Source: PWXP01 sp040772845 (lineage in GTDB: Bacteria > Planctomycetota > Planctomycetia > Pirellulales > Thermoguttaceae). From it: DNA of 64,000 nt. Positions 50,731 through 60,088 of this stretch are shown here, piece by piece. The stretch spans positions 2,232,001 to 2,296,000 of the forward strand of contig JAXGXG010000001.1 of assembly GCA_040772845.1 (NCBI GenBank). The letters run 5' to 3'. The notes below the pieces were generated by a model, which was not told the origin of the DNA, did not search any database, and saw only the letters and a program-made list of their open reading frames with translations. The position numbers and the translations under genes are program-made. The stretch's first letter is position 1; each line of letters begins with the position of its first letter.

Positions 50731-52437
50731 ATGCACACCATGCTCCTGCTGCTCGCTGCAACCTGGGGGGGAACCACCCCTGCGGCTGAACCGGCTACCT
50801 TTTCCGTAACCCAGACGTTCAATGGTCGTCCCTTCGAGTACCGAATGGAACTTGCCGCCCGGCGGCCGGAGTACCGGATGTACCAACTGCACTATCCCTC
50901 TCCGGTCGATAGCCCATTCGAATCGAACAATACGGTCCCGGGAGAATACTATCTGCCCGAAGGCATCGGGCCGAACGATCCGCAGCGGCCGGCCGTCGTC
51001 TGCCTGCACATCCTGGGCGGCGGGTTCGAATTGGTGCAACTGGTCAGCAGCAGCCTGGCATCGCGGGGCATTCCTGCCGCCTGGTTCAAACTGCCGTACT
51101 ACGGCGAGCGCCGGCCGGAGGGGTTGAAAGAGGATCCGCGCCAGAATCCTCAGAACTTCGTCGAGGCCCTGTCGCAAGGTCTGCTCGACGTGCGTCGCAT
51201 GATCGATCTTCTGGCTTCACGACCCGAGGTCGATCCCGGCCGGATCGGCATAACGGGCATCAGTCTGGGCGGTATGCTGGCCGGCACGGCGGCAGGCGCG
51301 GATCCGCGCATCCATCGGGCCGCGTTGATCCTTAGCGGAGGCGACGTGCTGGAGATCATCCATCATGCGCGTGAATCCCGGCGCATCTGCGAATTGCTCC
51401 GAGGACTGCCGTTAGAGGACCGCCGGCAAGTGGAGAAGACGCTCCGGGCCGTCGATCCGCTGACCCACGCGGGCGCACTCCGCAGCCGAGCCCAGGACGG
51501 CCGTGTCATCATGATCAACGCCGGTTCCGACGAGGTCATTCCTCGCGCTGCTACCGAGAAGCTGGCCCAGGCGCTTGGAATCGGCGATCAGGTGATCTGG
51601 CTCGACGGTCTGGGTCATTACACGGCCATGGCCGCACTGCCGCAAGCGTTGCAGACCACGGTAGCCTTCTTTGCCGAAGATCTGCCCGAAGGCGTGAAGC
51701 CGGCATCCCCGGCAATTCGCCCCGAAACAAACACGCCGCTTCGCCGCATGGTGCGGTTGGTTCAGCAGGCAGGCTCGTTCGTGGGCACCGGCACGGAACC
51801 AGACGCCGGCAAGTGCCATTTTCTTGACTGGAAAGCAACGGTCGAACTGGCCGACGGGAAGAAGGTGGAAGGCAGTGCAAGGATTGTCCGTGGCGGAAAG
51901 CATCGCTTCCTGGCCGAATTGAACTTGCCCACGCTCGGATCCGGCGTGCTTGCGCAGGGGCGGGGCCCTTGGCTGGGCTCCGGTAAGAACACGGTCTTCT
52001 ACGGTGAACTGCCGCCCGGCCGCGCCGCGGAGCAGCCGTTCCATCTGGCGGCGGAAAAGAACCTGCTCAAGCTGCGCGCGGCGAGCGGCATCCTCACGGC
52101 CCTGGACTTCTCGCCCGAATCGCTCGAACGTTGGGTATCCGCGTCGGAGGAGAAAGACGCCGAGGGCCGGCCGGCCATTCGCGTGCTGCGGAAGGATCGG
52201 CCCGGCGATTACGGCTTGCTCGTCTTCCATGAAGACGGTGTCACGCCCAAAGAGGCCGTGTTCGACGTCGAGGGCGTTCAGGGCCGTGTCGTGTTCCGTT
52301 CCTGGCAGATCAACACGATTGCCCACGCCAAACTTTTTGAGCCGTCGCCCGATGCGACCATCCAGAAGGTCGACGCCGATGACCTGTATCGTATGTTTGC
52401 AGCCCTTCTCAATTTCGCCGCGGAGACCATCCGATGA
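50731..52437 (+). CDS. Secreted alpha/beta hydrolase
   Basis: 568 aa from ATG 50731 with CTGGAG upstream. A short signal peptide ends near AAEPA. The alpha/beta hydrolase core has the nucleophile elbow GISLGG (Ser178), an acid in GSDEVIP and the histidine in GLGHYT (about 297). The last 200 residues form a separate beta-rich domain (ATVELADGKKVEGSARIV). Substrate unknown. The next gene starts four bases before its end, so a functional relation to the Ntn hydrolase is likely. Confidence 0.82.
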   Translation: MHTMLLLLAATWGGTTPAAEPATFSVTQTFNGRPFEYRMELAARRPEYRMYQLHYPSPVDSPFESNNTVPGEYYLPEGIGPNDPQRPAVVCLHILGGGFELVQLVSSSLASRGIPAAWFKLPYYGERRPEGLKEDPRQNPQNFVEALSQGLLDVRRMIDLLASRPEVDPGRIGITGISLGGMLAGTAAGADPRIHRAALILSGGDVLEIIHHARESRRICELLRGLPLEDRRQVEKTLRAVDPLTHAGALRSRAQDGRVIMINAGSDEVIPRAATEKLAQALGIGDQVIWLDGLGHYTAMAALPQALQTTVAFFAEDLPEGVKPASPAIRPETNTPLRRMVRLVQQAGSFVGTGTEPDAGKCHFLDWKATVELADGKKVEGSARIVRGGKHRFLAELNLPTLGSGVLAQGRGPWLGSGKNTVFYGELPPGRAAEQPFHLAAEKNLLKLRAASGILTALDFSPESLERWVSASEEKDAEGRPAIRVLRKDRPGDYGLLVFHEDGVTPKEAVFDVEGVQGRVVFRSWQINTIAHAKLFEPSPDATIQKVDADDLYRMFAALLNFAAETIR

Positions 52438-53660
52438 CCTTGACGTTGCAAGAAAGCAGACAAGCTGCACCCTGCCGCCCGCTCGCGCGCCTGCTCGCTC
52501 GCGCTGCCATTCACCTCTGCCTTTTCCTGATGATAGCGGTCCTGGGCGCCGAAGCGTGTCTGGCCCAATCGGCCGATGAGTTTGAACTGGTCGCGCGCGA
52601 TCCGGCAGGCCACGGGCTGCGCGCCCGCTGCCGCAATAAGACGGTCGTATTCTTTGCGGGCGCGCCGGAAGACATGGGTCGCGCGCACGGAACGCTCCTG
52701 GCCGACGACGTGCGACAGCTTACCCAGCGCGTATTGTATCTGGTGGGCACGGCCGATACGCTGCACTCCGGCGTGTGGTTTCTCGACCGAATGGCCGAGA
52801 TCCAGCGGCGGACGCTGCCGCATATTCCCAAGCGATTCCTTGCCGAGTGCGATGCGCTGAGCGACACGGTCGGCGTCTCGCGCCGCGACGGACGCTATGC
52901 CAATCTCTTCCCGGAACGCTTCCATTGCAGCGGCGTCGCCGTGCGCGGTAAGGCGACGGTCGACGGACGTGTGCTGCACGCCCGCGTGCTCGACTACATG
53001 CGCGACATCCGCCTTCAGGACCATGCCGTTGTGGCCGTCTTCCTGCCCGAGGGCTACCATACTTGGGTCAGCCTGGGGTACGCCGGTTTTGTCGGCACGG
53101 TTACGGCAATGAACGAGCAGGGGTTGGCCATTGGCGAGATGGGCGGCGGTGGCGTAGGCGACTGGGACGGGGTCCCCATGTCGCTGTTGTTGCGCGACGT
53201 GATGGAGCGGGCTTCAACCGTTGAGGAAGGACTCGAAATCCTTCGCCAATCGCCGCGCACCTGCGAGTATTACTATGTGCTGAGCGACAGGACGCGCGCC
53301 ATTGCCGCCGTTCGCTGCACGCCCACCGAGTTCACGGTGCTTCAGCCGGGCCAGCAGCATCCGCTGCTTCCCCACGTGCCGGAGGATACCGTGTTCATCT
53401 CGGGCCCCGGCCGGGCGGAGGCGCTGTCCGATCGCCTCGTGGAGCATTACGGGAAGATCGACGCCGCAACGATGATCGAGATTATCAAGCGACCGGTCGC
53501 CATGACCTCCAACCTGCACGACGCAGTCTTCGCCGCCGAAACACTTGAGATGTGGGTGGCCGACGCCGGCCGCCATACCCTCGCCTGCAACGAACCTTAC
53601 GCGCACTTCAGCCTCGAAGCCTTGCTGGCATATTACCGGAAGATGGCGAAATCGCCGTGA
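52434..53660 (+). CDS. C45-family Ntn hydrolase (acyl-CoA:6-APA acyltransferase-like)
   Basis: 408 aa, ATGA overlap with the preceding gene. A hydrophobic signal/anchor (IHLCLFLMIAVLGAEACLA) precedes AGAPEDMGRAHGTLLADDVRQL. The catalytic Cys165 in RFHCSGVAVRG would become N-terminal after autocleavage. LHARVLDYM and GYAGFVGTVTAMNEQGLAIGEMG are conserved blocks of this acyltransferase/amidase family. It may cleave an amide or transfer an acyl group in the periplasm. Confidence 0.85.
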   Translation: MTLTLQESRQAAPCRPLARLLARAAIHLCLFLMIAVLGAEACLAQSADEFELVARDPAGHGLRARCRNKTVVFFAGAPEDMGRAHGTLLADDVRQLTQRVLYLVGTADTLHSGVWFLDRMAEIQRRTLPHIPKRFLAECDALSDTVGVSRRDGRYANLFPERFHCSGVAVRGKATVDGRVLHARVLDYMRDIRLQDHAVVAVFLPEGYHTWVSLGYAGFVGTVTAMNEQGLAIGEMGGGGVGDWDGVPMSLLLRDVMERASTVEEGLEILRQSPRTCEYYYVLSDRTRAIAAVRCTPTEFTVLQPGQQHPLLPHVPEDTVFISGPGRAEALSDRLVEHYGKIDAATMIEIIKRPVAMTSNLHDAVFAAETLEMWVADAGRHTLACNEPYAHFSLEALLAYYRKMAKSP

Positions 53661-54592
53661 ACAAGATCCCTACGCCGCCGCCACACAGCTTTGCCGCACT
53701 GGCCCGGCGATTATCTTCGATCACCAGCCGCATCCTGCTTTCGGCGGTCATCGTCATTGCCGGCATTGGCGTGGGGCGTCAGATACTCTCCTGGTGGCGC
53801 GAGGCCGCCGACGCACCGCAGCAAGCCCCGTTGCCGGTTGCAGGGCTTGGCGATCCGTCGGCCGTACACGAGATCGTCCTGGCCGACCGGCCGTGGGCCA
53901 TTGTCCAACAGTCGTTCCAGGGCGATGCCGGTGAGGCGGCCGACGCACTGCTGAGCGCTTGCCATCGCGCCGCGAAAGCGACCGAGGCAATGCCCCTTCC
54001 GCCGCCCGGACCGGAAGAGCAGCAACTGCTCGACCGGCTCGAACGGGCCCGACCAGAACGGCGGAGCCCCGGAGGCGTCTCGCTCTACGCGCTCCGGGAA
54101 GCCGTTCCATTGGTCGTGGGGATCCGAACGGCGCGGGGAGCGCATCCGGCGACCGCCGAATCGCATCCGGGCGTCACTGGTCCGAGTGTGGCCGTCTGGG
54201 GCATGGCCGTACCGGCTGCATCCAATCAGTGGAGCCTCTATACGTTCCAGCCGAGTAAAGAGCCTTCCGAAAAAGGCAGCCTGCCGCAACCGCCCATTCC
54301 GCCGGAGTGTCGGCGTTTACTGCAAGTGCGCGCCGTCGGTGGCGACCGGTCGATTGTCTTTACGGGCCGGTCGGCCCCCCGTGCCTGGCGGGCTTTTTAT
54401 GACCATTGGGCGGCCGAAGTCGGCTTGGAGCCCATCGGCGGCTGGCAGGAGTCGGGGGGTATTTGGCGTGTGACCTATCGCGCTGCAGATCCCGGTAGCG
54501 CGGCCGTCGTCCATGTTCATATGGATACGACTGCGGGCAAAGCTCATCGCGGCATCGTCCTTGTTGTCCCCGAGTCGTTGCCCGATTCGTAA
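53657..54592 (+). CDS. Membrane-anchored hypothetical protein
   Basis: 311 aa from GTG 53657, overlapping the previous stop by four bases (GTGA). One helix (ILLSAVIVIAGIGVGRQIL) near the N-terminus; the rest is mostly soluble, with a C-terminal beta-alpha region (DRSIVFTGRSAPRAWRAFYDHW). No family recognised. Third gene of the overlapping cluster. Confidence 0.65.
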   Translation: MNKIPTPPPHSFAALARRLSSITSRILLSAVIVIAGIGVGRQILSWWREAADAPQQAPLPVAGLGDPSAVHEIVLADRPWAIVQQSFQGDAGEAADALLSACHRAAKATEAMPLPPPGPEEQQLLDRLERARPERRSPGGVSLYALREAVPLVVGIRTARGAHPATAESHPGVTGPSVAVWGMAVPAASNQWSLYTFQPSKEPSEKGSLPQPPIPPECRRLLQVRAVGGDRSIVFTGRSAPRAWRAFYDHWAAEVGLEPIGGWQESGGIWRVTYRAADPGSAAVVHVHMDTTAGKAHRGIVLVVPESLPDS

Positions 54593-54644
54593 CCTGCACA
54601 TACCCGCCCCCACACCCCACAAATAGGGTGTCACAAAATTGCTC

Positions 54645-54673
54645 TTGGTCGAATCGCAGGGTGTCTCTAGAAT
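54645..54673 (+). promoter_or_regulatory. Possible promoter of the sugar locus
   Basis: TTGGTC (54645-54650) and TAGAAT (54668-54673) are 17 bases apart. The first start codon is at 54881, so an mRNA leader of about 200 bases would result. Confidence 0.4.
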
Positions 54674-54880
54674 GTGGCGCCTCAGGTTACGATGGGCAGC
54701 CGTCGTTGGGCATTGCGTATATCGGCATGCCCGTGCCGCTTTCAGCCGGTTTGGCTGATGGCGTTGCAAGCATCGCAAGCACGGGCGCCCATCGCGTTGC
54801 GGTTTGCAGTGGGGCTTCCCGCGTTCCGCCTTGGCGGCGGCAACGGGGCTGTTGGTTTCACCCCAGATCAAGGGGCCGGC

Positions 54881-55774
54881 ATGAAGACACTCATCCTGGC
54901 CGGCGGCTACGGCACTCGGCTGATCGAGGAAACCCGAACCCTCCCGAAGCCGATGGTCGAAATCGGCGGCAAGCCGATCCTCTGGCACATCATGAAGACG
55001 TATTCCCACTACGGGTTTCACGACTTCGTGGTGTTGCTGGGATACCGGGGGTTCGTCATCAAGGAGTATTTTGCCAACTTCTTTCTGCACGCCAGCGACG
55101 TGACCTTCGACTTGGCGCGAAACGAGATGATCGTCCACAGGGTGGCATGCGAGCCGTGGCGCGTGACGCTGCTGGATACGGGCGACGGCACGCTAACCGG
55201 CGGGCGGGTGCTGCGGGCGCGCGAGGCGATCGGTAACGAGCCGTTCATGCTCACCTACGGCGACGGCGTAGGCGATGTGAACATCGCCGCCCTGCTGGAT
55301 TTCCACCGGCGGCATGGCAAGCTGGCGACCGTTACCTCGGTGCAGCCGGAAGGGCGTTTCGGCATTGTCTCGAGCGATGCCGAGGGACGGATCACCTCGT
55401 TCGACGAGAAGCCTCCGGGAGACAACACATGGACGAACGCAGGTTTCTTTGTTTTTGAACCGGCGGCGCTCGATTACTTTCACGACGGCGATGCTACTTC
55501 CCTGGAACGAGCGCCCTTGGAAGCGATGGCTCGTGACGGCCAGCTCTATGCGTACCAGCACAAAGGCTTCTGGCGATGCATGGACACCCAGCGCGACAAA
55601 TTGTTTCTGAACGACCTGTGGGATTCCGGCAAGGCGCAATGGAAGGTTTGGGATGACACACAACAGGGAGAATCGGCTCGTAGCAAGACCACACAGCGTC
55701 TGGACGGACCGCAGCGTCCTGGTCACGGGCGGCATGGGATTCCTGGGCGGGTGGCTCGTCGATCGGCTCCTTAA
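54881..55774 (+). CDS. rfbF: Glucose-1-phosphate cytidylyltransferase
   Basis: 297 aa from ATG 54881. LILAGGYGTRLIEETRTLPKPMVEIGGKPILWHIM is the nucleotidyltransferase signature with the RfbF-specific EETRTLPKP. FMLTYGDGVGDVNI binds metal, and FWRCMDTQRDK is typical near the C-terminus. It makes CDP-glucose. The homologous part ends near WKVWDD; the last 36 or so residues overlap the next gene and look like out-of-frame reading. Confidence 0.9.
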   Translation: MKTLILAGGYGTRLIEETRTLPKPMVEIGGKPILWHIMKTYSHYGFHDFVVLLGYRGFVIKEYFANFFLHASDVTFDLARNEMIVHRVACEPWRVTLLDTGDGTLTGGRVLRAREAIGNEPFMLTYGDGVGDVNIAALLDFHRRHGKLATVTSVQPEGRFGIVSSDAEGRITSFDEKPPGDNTWTNAGFFVFEPAALDYFHDGDATSLERAPLEAMARDGQLYAYQHKGFWRCMDTQRDKLFLNDLWDSGKAQWKVWDDTQQGESARSKTTQRLDGPQRPGHGRHGIPGRVARRSAP

Positions 55775-56771
55775 GGCAGGCGCTCACGTGGTTTGCCTGC
55801 TGCGCGACTGGACACCAAACGCGCGGCTCCACCGCAATGGCCTGCTCGATTCGGTCTCGGTCGTACACGGCGACATCACGGATCAGCCACTGGTCGAGCG
55901 GGCGCTTGGCGAGTACGAGGCGGCCACGGTGTTTCACCTCGCCGCGCAGACAATCGTACCGATTGCCAATCGGAACCCGATTTCCACCTTCGAGAGCAAT
56001 ATTCGCGGCACGTGGACCATTTTGGAAGCGTGCCGCCGCAGTCCGGCCGTACAGCAGATCGTCGTCGCTTCGTCCGACAAGGCGTACGGCGAGCAGGAAG
56101 TATTGCCCTACACCGAACAGACGCCCTTGCAGGGGACGTTTCCGTACGACGTGAGCAAGTCGTGCGCGGATCTGTTGGCCAATGCCTATTGGCAGACCTA
56201 CAAGCTGCCGGTGTGCGTGACGCGGTGCGGCAACTTCTACGGCGGCGGCGATCTGAACTGGAACCGGATTGTGCCAGGCACAATCCGCGCTGCACTCAGC
56301 GGCAGGCGGCCTGTAATTCGCTCCGACGGTTCGCCCATTCGCGACTACCTTTATGTCGAGGACGGCGCGGCGGCCTACATGCTGCTGGCCGAGCGGATGG
56401 CCGCCGATCCGGCCATTGTCGGGCAGGCGTTCAATTTTTCAAACGAACAGCCCGTGTCCGTACTCGAACTGGCGCGCATGATCCTGGAGCAACTCGATTC
56501 GCCGCTTGTGCCCGACGTTCGCAACGAGGCGAGTGGCGAAATCCTGCGGCAGTGCCTCTCGGCCGAGCGGGCGCGCGCCATTCTCGGCTGGCGGCCGCAA
56601 TACAGTTTGGACGACGGGCTTGCCCGCACGGTCGAGTGGTACAGGCAGTACTTCGCGGCCGCTGATTCGGAAGCCGCCGATCGGGCCCGCCACCGGCACG
56701 ATGCCTGCGTGCATCCGTCCCTTGCCATGCCGCACTGGTCGGCAATGGGCATCGACGCCCAGGTTATGTGA
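55653..56771 (+). CDS. rfbG: CDP-glucose 4,6-dehydratase-like SDR
   Basis: 372 aa. NAD-binding GGMGFLG (26-32), SSDKAYG (140-146) and the catalytic YDVSK (Tyr165, Lys169) are as in CDP-glucose 4,6-dehydratases. FESNIRGTWTILEACR and IRDYLYVEDGAAAYM support this subfamily. It gives CDP-4-keto-6-deoxyglucose, the branch point to dideoxy and C-methyl sugars. It starts 122 bases inside rfbF, an unusually long overlap. Confidence 0.85.
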   Translation: MTHNRENRLVARPHSVWTDRSVLVTGGMGFLGGWLVDRLLKAGAHVVCLLRDWTPNARLHRNGLLDSVSVVHGDITDQPLVERALGEYEAATVFHLAAQTIVPIANRNPISTFESNIRGTWTILEACRRSPAVQQIVVASSDKAYGEQEVLPYTEQTPLQGTFPYDVSKSCADLLANAYWQTYKLPVCVTRCGNFYGGGDLNWNRIVPGTIRAALSGRRPVIRSDGSPIRDYLYVEDGAAAYMLLAERMAADPAIVGQAFNFSNEQPVSVLELARMILEQLDSPLVPDVRNEASGEILRQCLSAERARAILGWRPQYSLDDGLARTVEWYRQYFAAADSEAADRARHRHDACVHPSLAMPHWSAMGIDAQVM

Positions 56772-56781
56772 CGGAGGGAAC

Positions 56782-58020
56782 ATGCCAGACGATTCCTATC
56801 AATGCCGAGCCTGCGGCGGCGGCGGATGCGCTCCCTTGCTGTCGTTGGGAAAGACACCGTTGGCCAATTCCTTGTTGAGCGATCCGTCGGATGCGGCTTC
56901 CGAGCAGCGATACCCGCTGGAACTCGTCTGGTGTCCGGACTGCACGCTCGTGCAGATTACCGAGACCATTCCTCCGGAAACGCTGTTCGGCCATTACGTC
57001 TACTTCTCCTCTTTCTCCGAGACCGCCGTGGAAGAGGCTCGCCGACTGGCCGAACGCACAGTCGCCGACCGCCATCTGAATAGCGCGAACCTCGTGGTCG
57101 AAATCGCCAGCAATGACGGCTATCTATTGCAGCACTACAAGGCGAGGGGCGTGCCGGTGTTGGGAATCGAGCCGGCCCGGAACATTGCCGAATACGCGCG
57201 TGAGAAGCGAGGAATCGATACGTTGTGCGAGTTCTTCACGCCGGACCTGGCGACACGCCTGGCGACAGAAGGCATGTACGCCGATGTAATTCATGCGAAC
57301 AACGTACTGGCGCACGTGGCCGATCTGAACGGTTTCGTCGCCGGCCTGGCCACGCTGCTGGCGCCTGCCGGCGTAGCCGTGATCGAGTTCCCGTATCTCC
57401 GTGATCTACTCGAGAGAACCGAGTTCGATACAATCTACCACGAGCACCTCTGCTACTTCTCCTTAACGGCCATTGATCGATTGTTCCAGCAGAACGGTTT
57501 GAGATTGGTGGATGTTGAACGCATTGCCATTCACGGCGGTTCGTTGCGCATTACCGCTGCACGGGCCGACACTTCAGAGCCTGGTACCGAACGGGTTACC
57601 GCCCTGCTAGCCGAAGAAGAACGTTGGGGTGTACATCGCGCGGCGACGTACGAGCAGTTCGCCGGCCGCGTGGAGACGCTCAAACGGGAATTGATCAGTC
57701 TGCTCGAACGACTCAAGCAGGAAGGCAAGACGATTGCCGCATACGGCGCATCGGCCAAGGGGAGTACGCTATTGAACTATTGTGGAATCGGCGGCGAGAC
57801 GCTCGACTTTGTGGCCGATCGGAGTACGGCGAAGCAGGGACGCCTGACGCCGGGGACCCACTTGCCGATTCTGCCTGCGCAGGCGTTGGTGGACCGCATG
57901 CCTGACTATGTGTTGTTGTTGACCTGGAACTTCAAGGAGGAGATTTTCGACCAGCAGCGGGAATACCTATCACGCGGCGGGCGGTTTATTGTGCCGATCC
58001 CGAAGGTCGAGATCCTCTGA
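56782..58020 (+). CDS. Sugar C-methyltransferase (TylC3/EvaC-like)
   Basis: 412 aa from ATG 56782 with GGAGGG just upstream. N-terminal zinc-binding cysteines (YQCRACGGGGC, LVWCPDCTL) precede motif I VVEIASNDGYLLQHY. The catalytic-type IYHEHLCYFS and the C-terminal Rossmann-like module IAAYGASAKGSTLLNY are found in NDP-hexose 3-C-methyltransferases. Expected to add a methyl branch to a keto sugar, giving a branched deoxyhexose. Confidence 0.87.
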   Translation: MPDDSYQCRACGGGGCAPLLSLGKTPLANSLLSDPSDAASEQRYPLELVWCPDCTLVQITETIPPETLFGHYVYFSSFSETAVEEARRLAERTVADRHLNSANLVVEIASNDGYLLQHYKARGVPVLGIEPARNIAEYAREKRGIDTLCEFFTPDLATRLATEGMYADVIHANNVLAHVADLNGFVAGLATLLAPAGVAVIEFPYLRDLLERTEFDTIYHEHLCYFSLTAIDRLFQQNGLRLVDVERIAIHGGSLRITAARADTSEPGTERVTALLAEEERWGVHRAATYEQFAGRVETLKRELISLLERLKQEGKTIAAYGASAKGSTLLNYCGIGGETLDFVADRSTAKQGRLTPGTHLPILPAQALVDRMPDYVLLLTWNFKEEIFDQQREYLSRGGRFIVPIPKVEIL

Positions 58021-58029
58021 GGTGCACGC

Positions 58030-58590
58030 ATGCGATTCACCCCAACCCCGCTGGAAGGCGCCTACGTCATCGAGGCCGATCGGGCGGAAGACGAGCGGGG
58101 ATTCTTCGTACGCACCTGGTGCGTGGAAGAGGCGCGGCGGCTGGGCCTGGACCCGAACATTTCCCAATGCAGTCTTTCGCACAATCAGTTACGAGGCACG
58201 CTTCGCGGCCTGCATTTCCAGGTTCCGCCACATGCCGAGGCGAAGGTGGTGCGGTGCGTACGGGGCGCGCTGTTCGATGTGCTGGTCGACCTTCGCCGCG
58301 ACAGTACGACCTACGGCCGCTGGTTCGCAGTGGAATTGACCGCCGAGAACCTCAAGGCCGTATACATTCCTGCCGGCTTCGCCCACGGGTTCCAGACATT
58401 GATGGATGATACGCAAGTGCTGTACCAGATATCCGTTGCCCACTGCCCGGAGGCGGCGCGCGGCGTGCGTTGGGACGACCCGACGTTGGCGATATGTTGG
58501 CCACTGTCGCCGACGGCAACGAGCGAGCGCGATGCACACTGGCCCGAGTTGGATGGGTTAGGAGAGGTTTTTCGGGCGACAATTCCCTGA
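58030..58590 (+). CDS. rfbC: NDP-4-keto-6-deoxyhexose 3,5-epimerase (RmlC-like)
   Basis: 186 aa cupin. DERGFFVRTW, the SLSHNQLRGTLRGLHFQ segment with catalytic His62, KVVRCVRGALFDVLVDLR, and PAGFAHGFQ match dTDP-4-dehydrorhamnose 3,5-epimerases. In this locus it may epimerise the C-methylated CDP-sugar instead. Length is typical. Confidence 0.9.
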   Translation: MRFTPTPLEGAYVIEADRAEDERGFFVRTWCVEEARRLGLDPNISQCSLSHNQLRGTLRGLHFQVPPHAEAKVVRCVRGALFDVLVDLRRDSTTYGRWFAVELTAENLKAVYIPAGFAHGFQTLMDDTQVLYQISVAHCPEAARGVRWDDPTLAICWPLSPTATSERDAHWPELDGLGEVFRATIP

Positions 58591-58792
58591 TCGCGCACGG
58601 TACAGTGGGAGACAGTATCCGAAACGGTAGAGGTCCCACCATATTTCGTATTGCGAGTATACAACTTGAACGCTACCCTCCCGGGGTGACGTTCCCTTGA
58701 GTTCGAGCGAATTGGGCGGGCATTATTGGGACGGCAATGCGCCGCAAGATACGACAACGCAACCTCAAAGAGCGGTCCACGGAGGAGTATTG

Positions 58793-60088
58793 ATGTTCAA
58801 GCGAGTCTTCTTTGATATCTGCGCCGGATGCAATGCGAGATGTCCATGGTGCCAAACGGGCAACAAGACTCGGCAAGGACAACCGCTTCCCAAAGGCGCC
58901 ATCGCACCCGAGGATTTCGCCCGGGCGTTGGATTACATGTTCTCCACAGAGATGATCAACCAGAAGACGGTAGTCGAACTATATAACTTTGCCGAACCGT
59001 TCTTGCATCCGCAGTTCCAGGAAATCATCAAGTGCATGGCCCATTCAGGTCTTCGTTTTGCACTCAGTACGAACGCCTCCTGTTTGAAGACATTCTCCGA
59101 GCCGGTACTGGACAGGCTGGCCTACATCACGTTTTCGATGCCCGGTTTCAGTCAGGGTTCCTACGACCGCATTCACGGCTTCAACTTCGAGACGATCAAA
59201 TCGAATATCGTGGCCATTCTGAAGAACTTCCGCGAATGTGGTTTTCACGGCCATCCGTATATCTCTTATCACGTATACCAGTTCAACACGGAGGAATTGG
59301 AGGATGCCTGCAAGTTCGCAGCCGACAATGATCTTGGCCTCGAAGCTCCCTATGCACTTTTCAACGATGGCAAGTGGACGGTGAGTTATCTCGACGGCAC
59401 AATGCCCTACGAGCAACTCCGCCGTGCGGGGCAGGACCTGATGCTGCACTACGTGAATGAGCTACTTGCGCAACAACCTGCAAACTTCGTTTGTCCGCAA
59501 CACGACATTCTGACGTTGAATGAGCGATGTGAAGTCCTACTCTGTTGTGGAGTCAGCAAGAACGAAGGACCAGGCATCCTCGGCAGTCTATTCGAGATGA
59601 ATGTCGAAGGCATTCAGCATCTCAAGCAGGAGCATCCGTTGTGTCGGCGGTGCCTTGCCTCTGGAGCAGCATATTGGGGACACCATCCTGTCTATCGACG
59701 GCGGTTGAAACGGACGTTCGCTGTCCACGCAGGTACGATGGGCGATGTAGGGAGCGTTTCGTTCGTAGAGGAGCCGTCCGTCTGTGCGGGGGCCTTCGAA
59801 TCGATATCACGCGCAGGGACCGGTATACTGCTGGTGCAAGGCTGGGCTCGCGATCCGGTCAACGACTGCCCGATTGACGAAATCCTCGTGGTCGACGACA
59901 ACCGCAAGGTGCTTGCTTCTTCTCGGATCCCGCCAAGCGAGGAAGAAGGTCACGGTGGGCGCAGTTTCTGGCAGGTCCGCGTCGATCTGCGACATGCGAG
60001 TCCTGGGAACCGTCACTTGGTGGGATATGCATTCGATCGAGCCAAACGCATCGCCTATCGTTTGGCCAATGGGGTGGACCTGAAATGA
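58793..60088 (+). CDS. Radical SAM protein with SPASM-like cysteines and beta-sandwich tail
   Basis: 431 aa from ATG 58793 (GGAGGAG upstream). CNARCPWC (13-20) is the CX3CX2C cluster site. The middle is a radical SAM barrel (VELYNFAEPFLHPQF, LALSTNASCLK-like). Later cysteines (FVCPQHD, LLCCGVSKNEG, CRRCLAS) look like a SPASM auxiliary cluster. The last 90 residues (GTGILLVQGWARDP...VRVDLRHASPGNRHLVGYAFDR) form a beta domain also seen beside glycan enzymes. It may modify a sugar or lipid-linked intermediate; the reaction is unknown. Confidence 0.8.
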   Translation: MFKRVFFDICAGCNARCPWCQTGNKTRQGQPLPKGAIAPEDFARALDYMFSTEMINQKTVVELYNFAEPFLHPQFQEIIKCMAHSGLRFALSTNASCLKTFSEPVLDRLAYITFSMPGFSQGSYDRIHGFNFETIKSNIVAILKNFRECGFHGHPYISYHVYQFNTEELEDACKFAADNDLGLEAPYALFNDGKWTVSYLDGTMPYEQLRRAGQDLMLHYVNELLAQQPANFVCPQHDILTLNERCEVLLCCGVSKNEGPGILGSLFEMNVEGIQHLKQEHPLCRRCLASGAAYWGHHPVYRRRLKRTFAVHAGTMGDVGSVSFVEEPSVCAGAFESISRAGTGILLVQGWARDPVNDCPIDEILVVDDNRKVLASSRIPPSEEEGHGGRSFWQVRVDLRHASPGNRHLVGYAFDRAKRIAYRLANGVDLK

